A stretch of DNA of 64,000 nt from Pseudomonas sp. PDM04 (GCF_014851765.1 NZ_JACVAI010000003.1:310001-374000); one strand, 5' to 3'. Shown: positions 1-9,589, counted from the stretch's first letter. Notes: generated by a model from the letters alone, not told the origin. A program made the numbers and translations.

Positions 1-952
1 TGACTTCCGGTTCGCCATCCTGGCCATTGCCATTGGGCGCCTGCTTGCAGGCGGTCTGCGCGTCGGTGCAGTCATCGAAGGGCCTGAGACGGGTCGTGAG
101 GCCCATATCACCGGAAAACGCGTGAACGTTCTGTTGATTGAGATTCGGTTGCCCGGCCTTCCAGCCAAATCGACCGAGGACGGTTTTCTGCTCGGCATCA
201 TCCCAGACCTGGTTCGGCCGGCCGGCGATGCCGTTGTTGTCTTTTGCCTGTGCCCTGGCATTGGCCAGGATCGCTTCCTCGGGGATGGCTTCGAGCAAGC
301 CCAGGCCGATCATCGGCGGCGCGACCCGCGCGGAAAAACGCGTGTCCGGATGCATTGGGCCATAGCCCAGCTGGGTGATGTTCAGGCTGGGTTGGCGCAA
401 CTCCACCTCGGTGCCGTCCTTGAAGCGCATCGTCACGGGTGTGTAGTCGACCCGCACCTTGCCTTCCGGGACGACGCCGGGGATGGCCATGTCCTGGAAT
501 TGCCCGCCGTAGACCGGTTCCGGGACCACGCCGAGGCGTTCGATGACCTTCGCGTAGCCCGGCGCATCGGGTATCGACAGGCGTACCAGCATCGACACTG
601 CGTTGCTGGCATCGGGCGCGGGTGGATGGCCGCGACCGTCCTTGATGTGGCAGTTCTGGCAGGCGTTGGTGTTGAACAAGGGACCAAGGCCGTCCCGCGC
701 GGTGGTGGTCGACGGGGCGATCACCCAGGGGTTGCGGAAGAAACTGTTGCCGACGCTGAAGTCCACGCGCCTGGACGGCGGCAGGTTGGCGGAGGGCAGG
801 GAAAACGCATTCTGGTCAGTCTTGCGCACGGTCGTGCTGCCACCGGACCGGGCTTCACCCGGTTCGGCTTGGGTGAAACGCGGGGCGTCATCGCAGGCAC
901 TCAGGCCCAAGGCCAGAAACAGCGCGGACAAGCGAAGAAGCAGCGAAGGCAT
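1..952 (-). CDS. Di-haem oxidoreductase family lipoprotein (DUF1111, thiol oxidoreductase-like), 3' end outside window
   Basis: The minus-strand frame stays open from an ATG at 952 to the window edge, giving at least 316 residues. It begins with a lipoprotein signal (lipobox LSAC near residue 18) and carries a c-type haem motif, CQNCH, near residue 95. The following sequence (GRGHPP, then VDYTPVTMRFKDGTEVELRQPSL and later DDAEQKTVLGRFGWKAGQPN, abbreviated) is typical of the DUF1111 di-haem oxidoreductase family, and the second haem site should lie beyond the window. This family is usually beside imelysin genes in Pseudomonas (compare PA4371 next to PA4370), and an imelysin gene lies on the same strand at 5504-6859. 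Proposed role: periplasmic haem protein linked to iron acquisition. Assignment is good; the exact reaction is unknown. Confidence 0.85.
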   Translation of the reverse strand, partial: MPSLLLRLSALFLALGLSACDDAPRFTQAEPGEARSGGSTTVRKTDQNAFSLPSANLPPSRRVDFSVGNSFFRNPWVIAPSTTTARDGLGPLFNTNACQNCHIKDGRGHPPAPDASNAVSMLVRLSIPDAPGYAKVIERLGVVPEPVYGGQFQDMAIPGVVPEGKVRVDYTPVTMRFKDGTEVELRQPSLNITQLGYGPMHPDTRFSARVAPPMIGLGLLEAIPEEAILANARAQAKDNNGIAGRPNQVWDDAEQKTVLGRFGWKAGQPNLNQQNVHAFSGDMGLTTRLRPFDDCTDAQTACKQAPNGNGQDGEPEV

Positions 953-1134
953 CAGACATCCTGCAAGACGAGCAAAACAAGGGCGCAAAGTCTAACAGGG
1001 CAGGGCGGATTGAATAAGAGGAATTATCGTTTGCTTGACCCTGCGCAAGGGATGGGCAAGGGATAGATATGTACCGCACCCGGTCAATGGCGCGCGGGCA
1101 GGATGCCGGTGATCTTTTCCCGGAGTTTTGCGCC

Positions 1135-4100
1135 ATGCAGCATGAAGTTCAAACCTCAGCGCGGACCGCCTTGGCGTCCGCCCGCGTCAGCCCTGCTCAG
1201 ACGACCTTGCAGGAACGCCTGTCCGCGCTGGACGTGCAGATCGCCGAGCGGTTGGCCGCCAGGCCCCATTTCCACGCGTTCGTCGGCGAGGCTTTCGCCA
1301 AACACTTCCCCGGCCTGACACCCGCTCCCGACCTGCTGCGCAACTTTATCAACAGTGATGAGCCGCCGCAGGCCGAGTCCTGCGCCGATAAGCCGGCCAA
1401 CGCTTGCGCCAACAGGGACGCCGGCCCGCAGCCCCTGCCGCCGAGCCTGATGGACGCGGTGGTGCGGCGGATCGTCAGCGGGCAGGCTTCAAACTACGCC
1501 TCACGCAAGGTGCGCTTCGAACGCGCCTCCGAGGTGGGGGGTGAGGCGCTGCCGTACACCGCGCTCCAGCCGCCAGCGTTCGATGCCTTTCTCGATCAGT
1601 TGGCAGGCGGGTTGCCCGCGCAATTCAACCGCTATATGCAGCGTTACTGGGCGCAGCCCTGCAGCCCGACCGATGCGCGCACTTACCGGCAGTGGCTGGT
1701 GGCGACGCGTATCGAACAACTGAAAACCGAAGTGGCCCTGCTCAAGGTCGACGGTTTGCTCAGCGCCAGCGCCGTGACCCTGTTCGAAACGGTCCTGCGC
1801 CATCCGGATGCACAGTCCCGGCAGACCCTGGAGGATGCTCGTCCCTGCGTGTACGCCGTTGCCCTGCAGGACGCAGAGGCCGACGCAATAACCCTGCACG
1901 GTGCATTTATCCTGACATCGCGGGACCCGCAGCATGCCCGGGTGCAATGGGAAAGTGAGGTGACCGCCCCGCAGGTCCGGCCCGTCGAGCGCAACGCTAA
2001 CGTCGGCGCCGTGTTGCTGTTTACCCCGAACAACGGTCTGGAAGCCTTCGACTCGCTGGCCAGTCTTGACCGCGAGTTGCATCGACGCGTGAGTCACGCC
2101 ATCGAGTTCGCCACGCTGCTGGCCCTGGTGGCCGACAAGGACCGGGCACGGGTGCTGGCCCTCCAGCAGCAGGCACCCGAGCGGGATCGGGTGGAATACC
2201 TCGAACGCCTGGATTCTCCCTTCGATTACAGCATCGAGTCGCAATGCCAAGGCATCGCCGAGAACCTCGTATCGACCTTCGCTCGCTACGTGAAGCAAGG
2301 CGTGCACGCGGACATGGCGAACATGCCGGGCGCCATCGACCGGGTGGCCGACCCGCGTCGCGCCTTCGAGGTCCAGCCGATTCTGGAAGCCAGGCTCAGG
2401 AAGCAATGCAAGGCCCGCCTGAGCGCGTTTCTGCAAGGCGCGAGCCGTTCCGATCAGGAAGCCTGGGCCCTTGCTTTCAGGCACTACACGGAGGCGCTGG
2501 CCAGCTTGCCGGAATATGAAGGCCTGCCGTCCTTGGCCCAGTTCAGTGACCGGCGCGAGCTGTTGGTCTACAGCAACCGGCAGTTGCGCGCGGCGCTTGA
2601 AACCCAGTATGGCTTGGCCGTGAACCCGGACGATATCGTCGTGCACACCCGCGAGCCCGAACTGCCGATCAACTCAATCCCCGCCGGAGCCCCCGGCACC
2701 TCCATCCGCAACCCGGGTGATTTTCGCTTCAAGCATCGACAGCGGACATTGACGGAGCTGGCGCTGGATAACCTCTCCGGCATTGACCACAACTTCACGC
2801 GTTACACCCGGCTGAGTGTGAAAACCGCCGAGGCCGATCCACCGGAAAAGGCCGACGCTACCAGGGCGCCGACAACCGAAGCGGCGAAGGCCTACAACGA
2901 TTTGACCCTCCAGCAAGTCAAGGACCTGATCCGCAGCACCAACGTCGGTCAGGCCTATCAGGATTTTCTCAAGTCGAGCCTGGTCAGCTCGCCGGCGGCG
3001 CTTGCCCGCAAGCAGTCGTTCGCCGGCTTGATCGAGCGGCAACTGCGACTGGATGCCATCGAGGCCAGAATCAACGGCGATTTTCTCCCCGACCGCCTGG
3101 CGCGCGGCTTCCATTGGGTGCAAGTGGTTCTCGATGCGCCGGTGGACAACGACCAGCGCCAAACCGTGGAAGGTCATCGGGTCGTCGTTCAGTACCTGCA
3201 GCTGCGCGGCCAACGGGTGCGCGGTGTGCTGTTGTTCGCCACGGCTTCGGCCGGGGTTGGTTCGGTCGTGGTTTACACCCCGGGAGCCCCGGGCGGCCGG
3301 GTGTTTCATGAGTATCGCAAAGAACGCCTGATGGTCGACTTCGTGCACAACAGTTCCTGGCGCGACTATCTGGCAGGGCGCGTGGATCGGGCCTACCAGG
3401 CTCAGGTACTGGCGACCCTCAAGGGCCGCGGCGATGTCTCGACGGTCAACATGACCGGTATCGCCGGCAACCTCTTCGAAGACGCGTACGAGGTCGAAGC
3501 GAATTTCGCGATCAACGATGCAGCGGCCCAGGTCACGACCACGCACCAGACCAATGTCGAGACCGGGCTGCTCATCGCCACTACCGTGGCCGATGTGTTG
3601 AGCATGGTGCTGCCGGTGCATGTCACGCTGCCCGTCGGCGTCGCCAGGAGCCTGATCTCGGTGTTCAACGCGGTGGATGCCGCGCAGATCGGCGACCGTG
3701 CCGGCGCGGCGCACCACATTGTCCGGGCCCTGGCGGAATTTACCGGGGTGTTGATCGATGGGGTGATGGCGGCATCGATTCTGCGCGGCACGGGCGCGGG
3801 TGTCGCCACCGCCGATGCGAGTGGTCGAAGCCTGAATCCGCAAATGGCCCTGAGGGAAAAACCGCAGGGCGTGGTCGAGCTCAGCGGTTGGGAAGGCAAG
3901 GGCATCTACAGCAAGCGCTCGAAAGAGGGTAACGCCCGGCAGTACTTCCTCAATGACCGCAAACACTGGTATTCGATCATTGACGAGGGTTTCGAAGAGG
4001 CGTGGCGAATCCGGGATGCGCGCAAACCGTTGCAGATGCATTACGCGCCGATCCGCCGCACGTCCAAGGGACAATGGGAGATCGGCACCCACCCCGACGC

Positions 4101-5430
4101 GCCGGGGCTGGGCGGGGTTTCGCCCCAGGAGGCGCTGCGGGACCTGTATCCCTTCCTCAGTGAAGCGCAAGCCCGCCATGTGTTCGAGTCATTCGCCTTT
4201 CCGCGAGGCCGGGAGATCGAGTTGGGGCTCAGTTTTGTCCAGCACCTGGGTTCAGGGCTGGCGTTGGACTCGTTCAATCGTTACCTGCGGGTCAGCGACT
4301 CGCTCCTGCGCATGCGGTTGTCGGGACATGGCACGCCCAGCGGTTTTTCCGGGGGCGGGGTGGCTGTCGAGCCGTCCGCACCGGCGGTGCCGAGGGCAGG
4401 TCCGAGCCAACCGCGTGCGCCCTCGCCATCGCCATCGATGCCTGGCCGGGCGCCCGGTGAACGGTTTCTCGACTGGGGGCAACGGATCGAGGCGTCGGAT
4501 CTGAATCTGCACAATACCGAGTTCGGCATCTACCGGCGCACCGGTGGCGATCCGGGGCGGGTGGGACGCGACTACATCAAGATCGACGAGCGCTATTACC
4601 CGATCCTGCCATCGGGAGATCACGCGACACCGCATCTGGCGTTCATGTTCGACGACCGGCTCGACATCAACAGCTTCGCGCAGTTCGAGCACATGATCTG
4701 GACGGATATGCACAACCAGCCGCGATCGGTTTTTTTTGCCGCAGCCGATCAACGCTGGATCAATTCGTCCAGCCTGCTGTTCGAGAAGACCATCAGCCGC
4801 TACGTGGGGGACTCGTTTGCCACGTTCGGCCCGGCCAGTCAGCAACACATTGCCCAGACGCTGTTCGACCAGGCGAACCCCAACGGCCTGACCGCGTCGG
4901 GTATCGCCAGCGTTTGGCGCACGTTGAAGGCCTGGAGCAGGCGATCGTCGGCGCCTGCAATGCCGGGTGATCCGTTGGCGCTGTTGCCGGTCACGCCGAG
5001 AAGCGCCGCCGGGCAGTGGCTGCTGCGGGACCCAAGCGCTGCCTTCAATCGCCTTGAGCTGAAGTCCGTCGGAGCGGAAAGCCTGCTGCACACGGTGATG
5101 CGGTCCGCCACCGAAGAGTCCTTGCGGCTGTTGTTGAGCCAACGGCTGGTCGGCAGCGGATACCAGATGATTGCCGGTTATCGTCTGGGCTCTGAGCTGT
5201 TGTTCCGTTGGCCAGGGCATTCGCGGGTGTATTGGCTGTCGTTGCGCCGGGTGCTCGGCGACGTGGTCGATGGCAGCGCGCACGCGGTGCCGCAGCTCAA
5301 CCTGATGGACACGGTGAGCCGCAACCTGGTGACTCAGGCCCAGGCCCGTGGGGATCTTGTGGCGCTGGTAGGGGGTGTTCGTCTGCCCGTCGCCGGCGCG
5401 GCGGTGGAAATCTTCATCTTCCGCACTTGA
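1135..5430 (+). CDS. Large DUF6543 / dermonecrotic-toxin-domain protein
   Basis: A 1431-residue protein without signal peptide. Its central region resembles the DUF6543 domain of very large Pseudomonas toxin-like proteins: IDHNFTRYTRLS, then QVKDLIRSTNVGQAYQDFL, then VVVYTPGAPGGRVFHEY around residues 690-720, then a hydrophobic stretch (TTVADVLSMVLPVHVTLPVG) near residue 820. The C-terminal third is a proline-rich linker followed by a region I do not recognise; no LRR/NEL E3-ligase tail is visible. The start at 1135 is preceded by CGGAG at 9 nt. An upstream in-frame ATG at 1069 also has a good site (AAGGG at 7 nt), so the N-terminus could be 22 residues longer. The gene lies head to head with the di-haem gene and tail to tail with the imelysin gene, splitting a pair that is normally adjacent. 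Likely secreted effector or toxin; target unknown. Confidence 0.75.
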   Translation: MQHEVQTSARTALASARVSPAQTTLQERLSALDVQIAERLAARPHFHAFVGEAFAKHFPGLTPAPDLLRNFINSDEPPQAESCADKPANACANRDAGPQPLPPSLMDAVVRRIVSGQASNYASRKVRFERASEVGGEALPYTALQPPAFDAFLDQLAGGLPAQFNRYMQRYWAQPCSPTDARTYRQWLVATRIEQLKTEVALLKVDGLLSASAVTLFETVLRHPDAQSRQTLEDARPCVYAVALQDAEADAITLHGAFILTSRDPQHARVQWESEVTAPQVRPVERNANVGAVLLFTPNNGLEAFDSLASLDRELHRRVSHAIEFATLLALVADKDRARVLALQQQAPERDRVEYLERLDSPFDYSIESQCQGIAENLVSTFARYVKQGVHADMANMPGAIDRVADPRRAFEVQPILEARLRKQCKARLSAFLQGASRSDQEAWALAFRHYTEALASLPEYEGLPSLAQFSDRRELLVYSNRQLRAALETQYGLAVNPDDIVVHTREPELPINSIPAGAPGTSIRNPGDFRFKHRQRTLTELALDNLSGIDHNFTRYTRLSVKTAEADPPEKADATRAPTTEAAKAYNDLTLQQVKDLIRSTNVGQAYQDFLKSSLVSSPAALARKQSFAGLIERQLRLDAIEARINGDFLPDRLARGFHWVQVVLDAPVDNDQRQTVEGHRVVVQYLQLRGQRVRGVLLFATASAGVGSVVVYTPGAPGGRVFHEYRKERLMVDFVHNSSWRDYLAGRVDRAYQAQVLATLKGRGDVSTVNMTGIAGNLFEDAYEVEANFAINDAAAQVTTTHQTNVETGLLIATTVADVLSMVLPVHVTLPVGVARSLISVFNAVDAAQIGDRAGAAHHIVRALAEFTGVLIDGVMAASILRGTGAGVATADASGRSLNPQMALREKPQGVVELSGWEGKGIYSKRSKEGNARQYFLNDRKHWYSIIDEGFEEAWRIRDARKPLQMHYAPIRRTSKGQWEIGTHPDAPGLGGVSPQEALRDLYPFLSEAQARHVFESFAFPRGREIELGLSFVQHLGSGLALDSFNRYLRVSDSLLRMRLSGHGTPSGFSGGGVAVEPSAPAVPRAGPSQPRAPSPSPSMPGRAPGERFLDWGQRIEASDLNLHNTEFGIYRRTGGDPGRVGRDYIKIDERYYPILPSGDHATPHLAFMFDDRLDINSFAQFEHMIWTDMHNQPRSVFFAAADQRWINSSSLLFEKTISRYVGDSFATFGPASQQHIAQTLFDQANPNGLTASGIASVWRTLKAWSRRSSAPAMPGDPLALLPVTPRSAAGQWLLRDPSAAFNRLELKSVGAESLLHTVMRSATEESLRLLLSQRLVGSGYQMIAGYRLGSELLFRWPGHSRVYWLSLRRVLGDVVDGSAHAVPQLNLMDTVSRNLVTQAQARGDLVALVGGVRLPVAGAAVEIFIFRT

Positions 5431-5447
5431 GGCGGGGCGGGCGGGAT

Positions 5448-5477
5448 AAAAAAAGCCCCGAACATTCGGGGCTTTTT
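5448..5477. terminator. Bidirectional rho-independent terminator
   Basis: An 8-bp stem GCCCCGAA/TTCGGGGC (5455-5472) is flanked by seven A on the left and five T on the right, so it can stop the toxin gene from the left and the imelysin gene from the right. Confidence 0.9.
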
Positions 5478-5503
5478 CTGGACGCGTTGCTGAGCGGAAT
5501 CGA

Positions 5504-6859
5504 TCAGAACTCGTGGTCGGCGTTGTCCGGGTTCAGGTCAGTGATGCCCAGTTTGCCAGCGGCCGCTTCGATTGAGCCGGTCTGCTTGACCAGGGAGGCG
5601 ATGGCGTCGCGCACGATCTGGTTGCCAGCGGCGTTACCGGCGGCGATCAACTGGTCATAGTGCTCACCCTTGAGGGCGTGATCGACGATGACCTGCATCT
5701 TCGCTTCAGTGGCTTCCAGGTCGGCTTTCAGCGCGCTGTCGGCGGCCGGATCGGCCTTGGCCACCAGGGAAGACAGGCTGGCGCCGGTCATCTTGGTGCC
5801 GTCGACGCGGGTGTATTCGCCCAGGTACACGTTGCGGATGCCCTTGGCATCGTAGAACTGCGAGTAGTGGGTGTTGTCGCTGAAGCAATCGTGTTCGTCT
5901 TCCGGCGAATTGGCTTCCAGGGACACCTTCATGCGCTCGCCCGCCAGTTCGCCCAGGGACAGGCTGCCCATGCCGAACAGCATTTTGCGCAGGCCGGCTT
6001 CGGCCGGTTCGGCTTCCAGGACGGCGCGATAGTTGTCGGCCACGTTCGGCTTCCAGTTACCGACCATTTCTTCCAGGTCGCTGACCAGCAGCTGGGTCAC
6101 CGCCTTGAGGTAGGCGCGACGACGATCGTTGTGGCCGCCGGTGGCGCCGGCACCTTCCAGGTAGTCCGAAGCCGGACGGTTGCCGGCGCCAGGGCCGGTG
6201 CCGTTCAGGTCCTGGCCCCAGAGCAGGAATTCGATGGCGTGGTAGCCGGTGGCGACGTTGGCTTCGGAACCGCCCAGCTCGTTGAGGCTGGCGAGTTTTT
6301 CCGGCGTGATGTCCTTCACGTCGATCTTGTCTTCGCCCACCTGGATTTCGGTGTTGGCGATGATGTTGGCCGTGGCACCCGGGTTACCCAGGGCGTGCTC
6401 GTAGGATTTGTCGACGTAGTCGATCAGGCCTTCGTCCAGGGGCCAGGCGTTCACCTGACCTTCCCAGTCGTCGATGATGGTGTTGCCGAAACGGAATGCT
6501 TCGCTCTGCAGGTAAGGGACGCGTGCGGCGACCCAGGCTGCCTTGGCGGCTTTGAGGGTGTCGGCGTTCGGCTTGGCGAGGAACGCGTCGACGGCGGTTT
6601 GCAGGGTTTTCGCGGTGGATTCGGCATCGCTGTAAACGGCGTAGACGATGTCGGCGTAATGCGCGACAACGGCCTTGGCGGCCGCTTCATCGACTTTGCC
6701 GGCGGCGGCAGGTGCGGCGGCTGGAGCAGCCGGGGCAGCGGCAGTGCTGGCAGCCGGCGCAGGTGCGGCAGCTTTTTCTTTGTCTTTACCTTCGCCACAA
6801 CCGGCGAGGGAAATAGCGATGGCCAACAGACTGGCGGTAGCCAGAGGCATACGAATCAT
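5504..6859 (-). CDS. icmP: Imelysin family lipoprotein (IcmP/IrpA-like)
   Basis: A 451-residue imelysin protein. It starts with a lipoprotein signal (lipobox SLAGC) and an Ala/Pro-rich low-complexity linker (about residues 25-60), then the imelysin domain with the family GxHxxE motif in GYHAIEFLLWGQD (near residue 200). It matches the P. aeruginosa PA4370 insulin-cleaving metalloproteinase family; most members are thought to act in periplasmic or outer-membrane iron uptake rather than proteolysis. The ATG at 6859 is preferred over 6868 because the only ribosome site (GCAGG) abuts the upstream ATG but lies 9 nt from this one. An upstream palindrome resembles a Fur box. The partner di-haem gene is separated from it by the DUF6543 gene. 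Confidence 0.88.
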   Translation of the reverse strand: MIRMPLATASLLAIAISLAGCGEGKDKEKAAAPAPAASTAAAPAAPAAAPAAAGKVDEAAAKAVVAHYADIVYAVYSDAESTAKTLQTAVDAFLAKPNADTLKAAKAAWVAARVPYLQSEAFRFGNTIIDDWEGQVNAWPLDEGLIDYVDKSYEHALGNPGATANIIANTEIQVGEDKIDVKDITPEKLASLNELGGSEANVATGYHAIEFLLWGQDLNGTGPGAGNRPASDYLEGAGATGGHNDRRRAYLKAVTQLLVSDLEEMVGNWKPNVADNYRAVLEAEPAEAGLRKMLFGMGSLSLGELAGERMKVSLEANSPEDEHDCFSDNTHYSQFYDAKGIRNVYLGEYTRVDGTKMTGASLSSLVAKADPAADSALKADLEATEAKMQVIVDHALKGEHYDQLIAAGNAAGNQIVRDAIASLVKQTGSIEAAAGKLGITDLNPDNADHEF

Positions 6860-6915
6860 GGCGAACATCCTGCTTCGAGAGGGGGTGGAATGGCGCGCCC
6901 GGCGCGCAAAACTGC

Positions 6916-6944
6916 CACATAATGCAAATCTTTCGCATTATGTG
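6916..6944. promoter_or_regulatory. Palindromic operator, probable Fur box, upstream of imelysin gene
   Basis: CACATAATGC, 9 nt, GCATTATGTG is a perfect 10-bp inverted repeat 57-85 nt before the imelysin start. The stretch 6918-6936 matches the 19-bp Fur consensus (GATAATGATAATCATTATC) at 13 positions by hand count. A further perfect 12-bp palindrome, GGAAATATTTCC, lies at 6960-6971. Iron control is an inference from the match and the gene family. Confidence 0.55.
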
Positions 6945-6986
6945 TAAAGGGTTGTAGCTGGAAATATTTCCCATTCACGGGTGCCG

Positions 6987-7013
6987 TGTGGGGAGCGAGC
7001 CTGCTTGCGATGA
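6987..7013 (+). repeat. REP-like element
   Basis: GTGGGGAGCGAGCCTGCTTG followed by CGATG matches the Pseudomonas REP core (GTGGGAGCGAGCCTGCTCGCGA) with few changes. It lies between the imelysin and bifA genes. Confidence 0.6.
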
Positions 7014-7081
7014 GCCGCACGGCGCCGTGGTGCGCCGGGGGGACGGGTATCGTTGACGTCCATTCCGAGCGGGCACGCTTG

Positions 7082-7105
7082 CGCAGCGATTACAAAATCG
7101 CTGCG
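7082..7105 (-). other. Hairpin across the bifA stop codon
   Basis: CGCAGCGAT (7082-7090) and ATCGCTGCG (7097-7105) form a 9-bp stem with a 6-nt loop that contains most of the stop codon. There is no T-tract, so it is not a standard terminator; it could protect the mRNA 3' end. Confidence 0.5.
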
Positions 7106-9141
7106 TTACTGCGCTGGGCCTGCTTCATGTAGGCGCCCAGTTCCCGTGCCGGCAGGGGTTTGCTGTAGAAGTAGCCCTGACCTTCGTGACAGCCTTCGGA
7201 AATGATGTAGGCCTCCTGCTCGGCGGTTTCCACGCCTTCGGCAATCACCTGCATGCCCAGGCTCTTGCCCAGCTGGATGATGGCGCGAACGATGGTCGCG
7301 TCGTCGTCGTCATCGAGCAGGTCCTGAACGAAGCTCTTGTCGATCTTGATCTTGTCCAGCGGCAGGCTTTTGAGGTAACTCAGAGAGGAGTAGCCGGTGC
7401 CGAAGTCGTCGATGGCGATCAACGCGCCGGAGCGGCGCAGGCTCAGCAGGTGCTGGGCGGCGGTGCTGATGTCTTCCATCAGGCCGGTTTCGGTGACTTC
7501 CAGTTCCAGGCTGCGCGGCGGCAGGCGGTACATTTGCAGCAGGTTGTTGACCACCCGCGGCAACTCGGCGTGGTGCAGTTGCACGGTCGACAGGTTCACC
7601 GCCATGCGCAGTTCGGTGAAGCCCTGGTCGTGCCAGTCGCGCAGTTGTTTGCACGCCTGGTCCAACACCCACTCGCCGATGGCGATGATGGTGCCGTTCT
7701 GCTCGGCCAGCGGGATGAACAAGTCGGGCGGCACCAGTCCGTGCTCGGGATGTTGCCAGCGTATCAATGCCTCGACGCCCACCACGCGATGATCGCGGTA
7801 GCTGATCTGGGGTTGATAGACCAGGTAGAACTGATCCCGGGCCAGGGCATCGCGCAGGTCTTTTTCCAGCTCGCGACGGCGACGCATCTCGGTGTCGACG
7901 CTGGCGATGTAGAACTGATAACGGTTGCGCGAGCGGGTCTTGGCCAGGGTCATGGTCTGCTCGGCCTTTTGCAGCAGTTTTTCCGTGCTGTCACCGTCCT
8001 CCGGGAACAGGGTGATACCGATGGTGGCGCGCAGGCGGATCTCTTGATGATCGAGGGCAAATGCCGCTTCCAGGTCATCGAGAATGCTCTGTGCCAGCTC
8101 CGCCGCTTCGTAGGGTTGTTCGATATCGGCCTGGACCAGTGCGAACTGGTCGCCGCCGAGGCGGGCAAGGGCGCCGAGACGACCGCTGTGGGCACGCAGA
8201 CGGTCGGCGAGGGCCAGCAGCAGTTGGTCGCCGGTCTGATAGCTGAACTGTTCGTTGATGCCCTTGAAGTCATCCAGGCCCACACACAACACCGCGACCC
8301 GGCGTTGCAGTTTGCCGGCGTCGACCAGGATCTTGTCCAGTTGCGTCTGCAATTGCTGGCGGTTCGGCAGGCCGGTGAGGAAATCGTACTGAGCCATGCG
8401 CAGCAGGCTGTTTTCCGCCTCGTGGCGCAGGTGCGTGTTGCGCTCGATGGATTCGAGCAACTGGTTGGCGGTGTTGATCCAGATCCCCAGTTCGTTTTTT
8501 TCGTGACCCTTGAGCTGCGGGATCTTGTGCTCGCTGGGACGGTCCGGGTTGATTTCGGTCAGGTGCTCGATGATGCGCGACAGCGGCTTGGTCAGCAGCC
8601 AGTGATAGACCAGGTACAGCACCAGGCCCATGGCCAAGGCACGCAGCACGCCGGAAATGAAGATGATCACCGAGCTGACGATGAACCCCTGCCCGTAGGT
8701 GGCGGTGTCGAGGGTGATGCTCAGGTCGCCGTAGTACTCGCTGTAGGGGCCACGACCGACCAGTTGGGTGGTAAACGTGCGCTCCTTGCCCAGGATAAGG
8801 TCCGTCAGCCAGCGGCTGTTGGAGACCTGCAGATCGCGGGACTTTTGCGCGAGCATGGCTTCATTGGGGTGGCCGATGGACGCCTGGCGCACGGCATCAT
8901 CCTGAAACAGGCCTTCGATGACCTGCATGCCCATTTCCCGGTCCAGGCTGTAGACGGCCTGGGTCGAGGGGTCGCGAAACATGTCGAGGATGCGCTGGGC
9001 ATCACTGGCCACGGCCTGGTGTGTTTTATAGGCATCGAAAACGATCTGTGCGCAGCTCAAGACCACGCCGACGATCAATGCCGACAGGAGCACGACCCGG
9101 AGCAACTTCACCGACAAGCTGTTCTTGAGTTCCAGCTTCAA
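7090..9141 (-). CDS. bifA: Membrane GGDEF-EAL protein, c-di-GMP phosphodiesterase BifA
   Basis: A 683-residue inner-membrane protein. A transmembrane helix lies near residues 12-32 and a second near 155-178, enclosing a periplasmic sensor region; a HAMP-like linker, a GGDEF domain and an EAL domain follow. The GGDEF signature is degenerate (GGDQF, near residue 327), as in P. aeruginosa BifA (PA4367), while the EAL domain looks intact: EALIRW near 455, DDFGTGYSSLSYL, KIDKSFV and EGVET. The expected activity is hydrolysis of c-di-GMP to pGpG, with the GGDQF domain possibly sensing GTP, promoting motility over biofilm formation. The neighbour sodB is the same as in PAO1, supporting orthology. 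A 9-bp hairpin spans the stop codon. Confidence 0.9.
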   Translation of the reverse strand: MKLELKNSLSVKLLRVVLLSALIVGVVLSCAQIVFDAYKTHQAVASDAQRILDMFRDPSTQAVYSLDREMGMQVIEGLFQDDAVRQASIGHPNEAMLAQKSRDLQVSNSRWLTDLILGKERTFTTQLVGRGPYSEYYGDLSITLDTATYGQGFIVSSVIIFISGVLRALAMGLVLYLVYHWLLTKPLSRIIEHLTEINPDRPSEHKIPQLKGHEKNELGIWINTANQLLESIERNTHLRHEAENSLLRMAQYDFLTGLPNRQQLQTQLDKILVDAGKLQRRVAVLCVGLDDFKGINEQFSYQTGDQLLLALADRLRAHSGRLGALARLGGDQFALVQADIEQPYEAAELAQSILDDLEAAFALDHQEIRLRATIGITLFPEDGDSTEKLLQKAEQTMTLAKTRSRNRYQFYIASVDTEMRRRRELEKDLRDALARDQFYLVYQPQISYRDHRVVGVEALIRWQHPEHGLVPPDLFIPLAEQNGTIIAIGEWVLDQACKQLRDWHDQGFTELRMAVNLSTVQLHHAELPRVVNNLLQMYRLPPRSLELEVTETGLMEDISTAAQHLLSLRRSGALIAIDDFGTGYSSLSYLKSLPLDKIKIDKSFVQDLLDDDDDATIVRAIIQLGKSLGMQVIAEGVETAEQEAYIISEGCHEGQGYFYSKPLPARELGAYMKQAQRSNAAIL

Positions 9142-9432
9142 AGAGTCATTCCTTGTTCCGTGCAGGTAGCATCAAGTTGCCATGAGTATTGGCAATCCCG
9201 TGATGGCAGTCAAAGGGACAATCGAACACAGGAACATTTACCTGTGGGGTTGGCCGAAATGCTGTTGCCTGGCGTATTTGCGCTGATTAGTACTGTTTCG
9301 GTAGTCGAGTCCTTCAACTTGAGGGGCGGGTCAGCTTATTTTCCTTCAGTTTGATGTTAGACGGCTATGGCGTTGGAGCAAGGGGCTGTGGGCGGGTTTC
9401 ATTTTCGGCATGTGTAGGGAGTTGGAATGAGT

Positions 9433-9545
9433 GTGGGAGCGAGCCTGCTCGCGAGGCGGCCGACCGGGTGGTCTCCATGTCGCGGCTGTACCCAGTCTCC
9501 TGTGGGAGCTGGCTTGCCAGCGAAGGCGGTCTTATGGACTGCCAT
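9433..9545 (+). repeat. Paired REP unit, copy 1
   Basis: GTGGGAGCGAGCCTGCTCGC at 9433 is followed about 70 bp later by a second, variant REP (TGTGGGAGCTGGCTTGCCAG from 9501). The spacer contains GCGGCTGTACCCAGTCTCC. The same arrangement recurs at 9911. Confidence 0.75.
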
Positions 9546-9589
9546 GTTCTTGGTAGCGTACATATCCATTGCTGCGGTAACGGCTACTT

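Noticed and set aside
991..998. TCTAACAG before the DUF6543 gene, matching the right half of the Tc motif
   Set aside because: The left half (CTGTCAG) is missing, so this is probably chance and the gene is not placed in the regulon.
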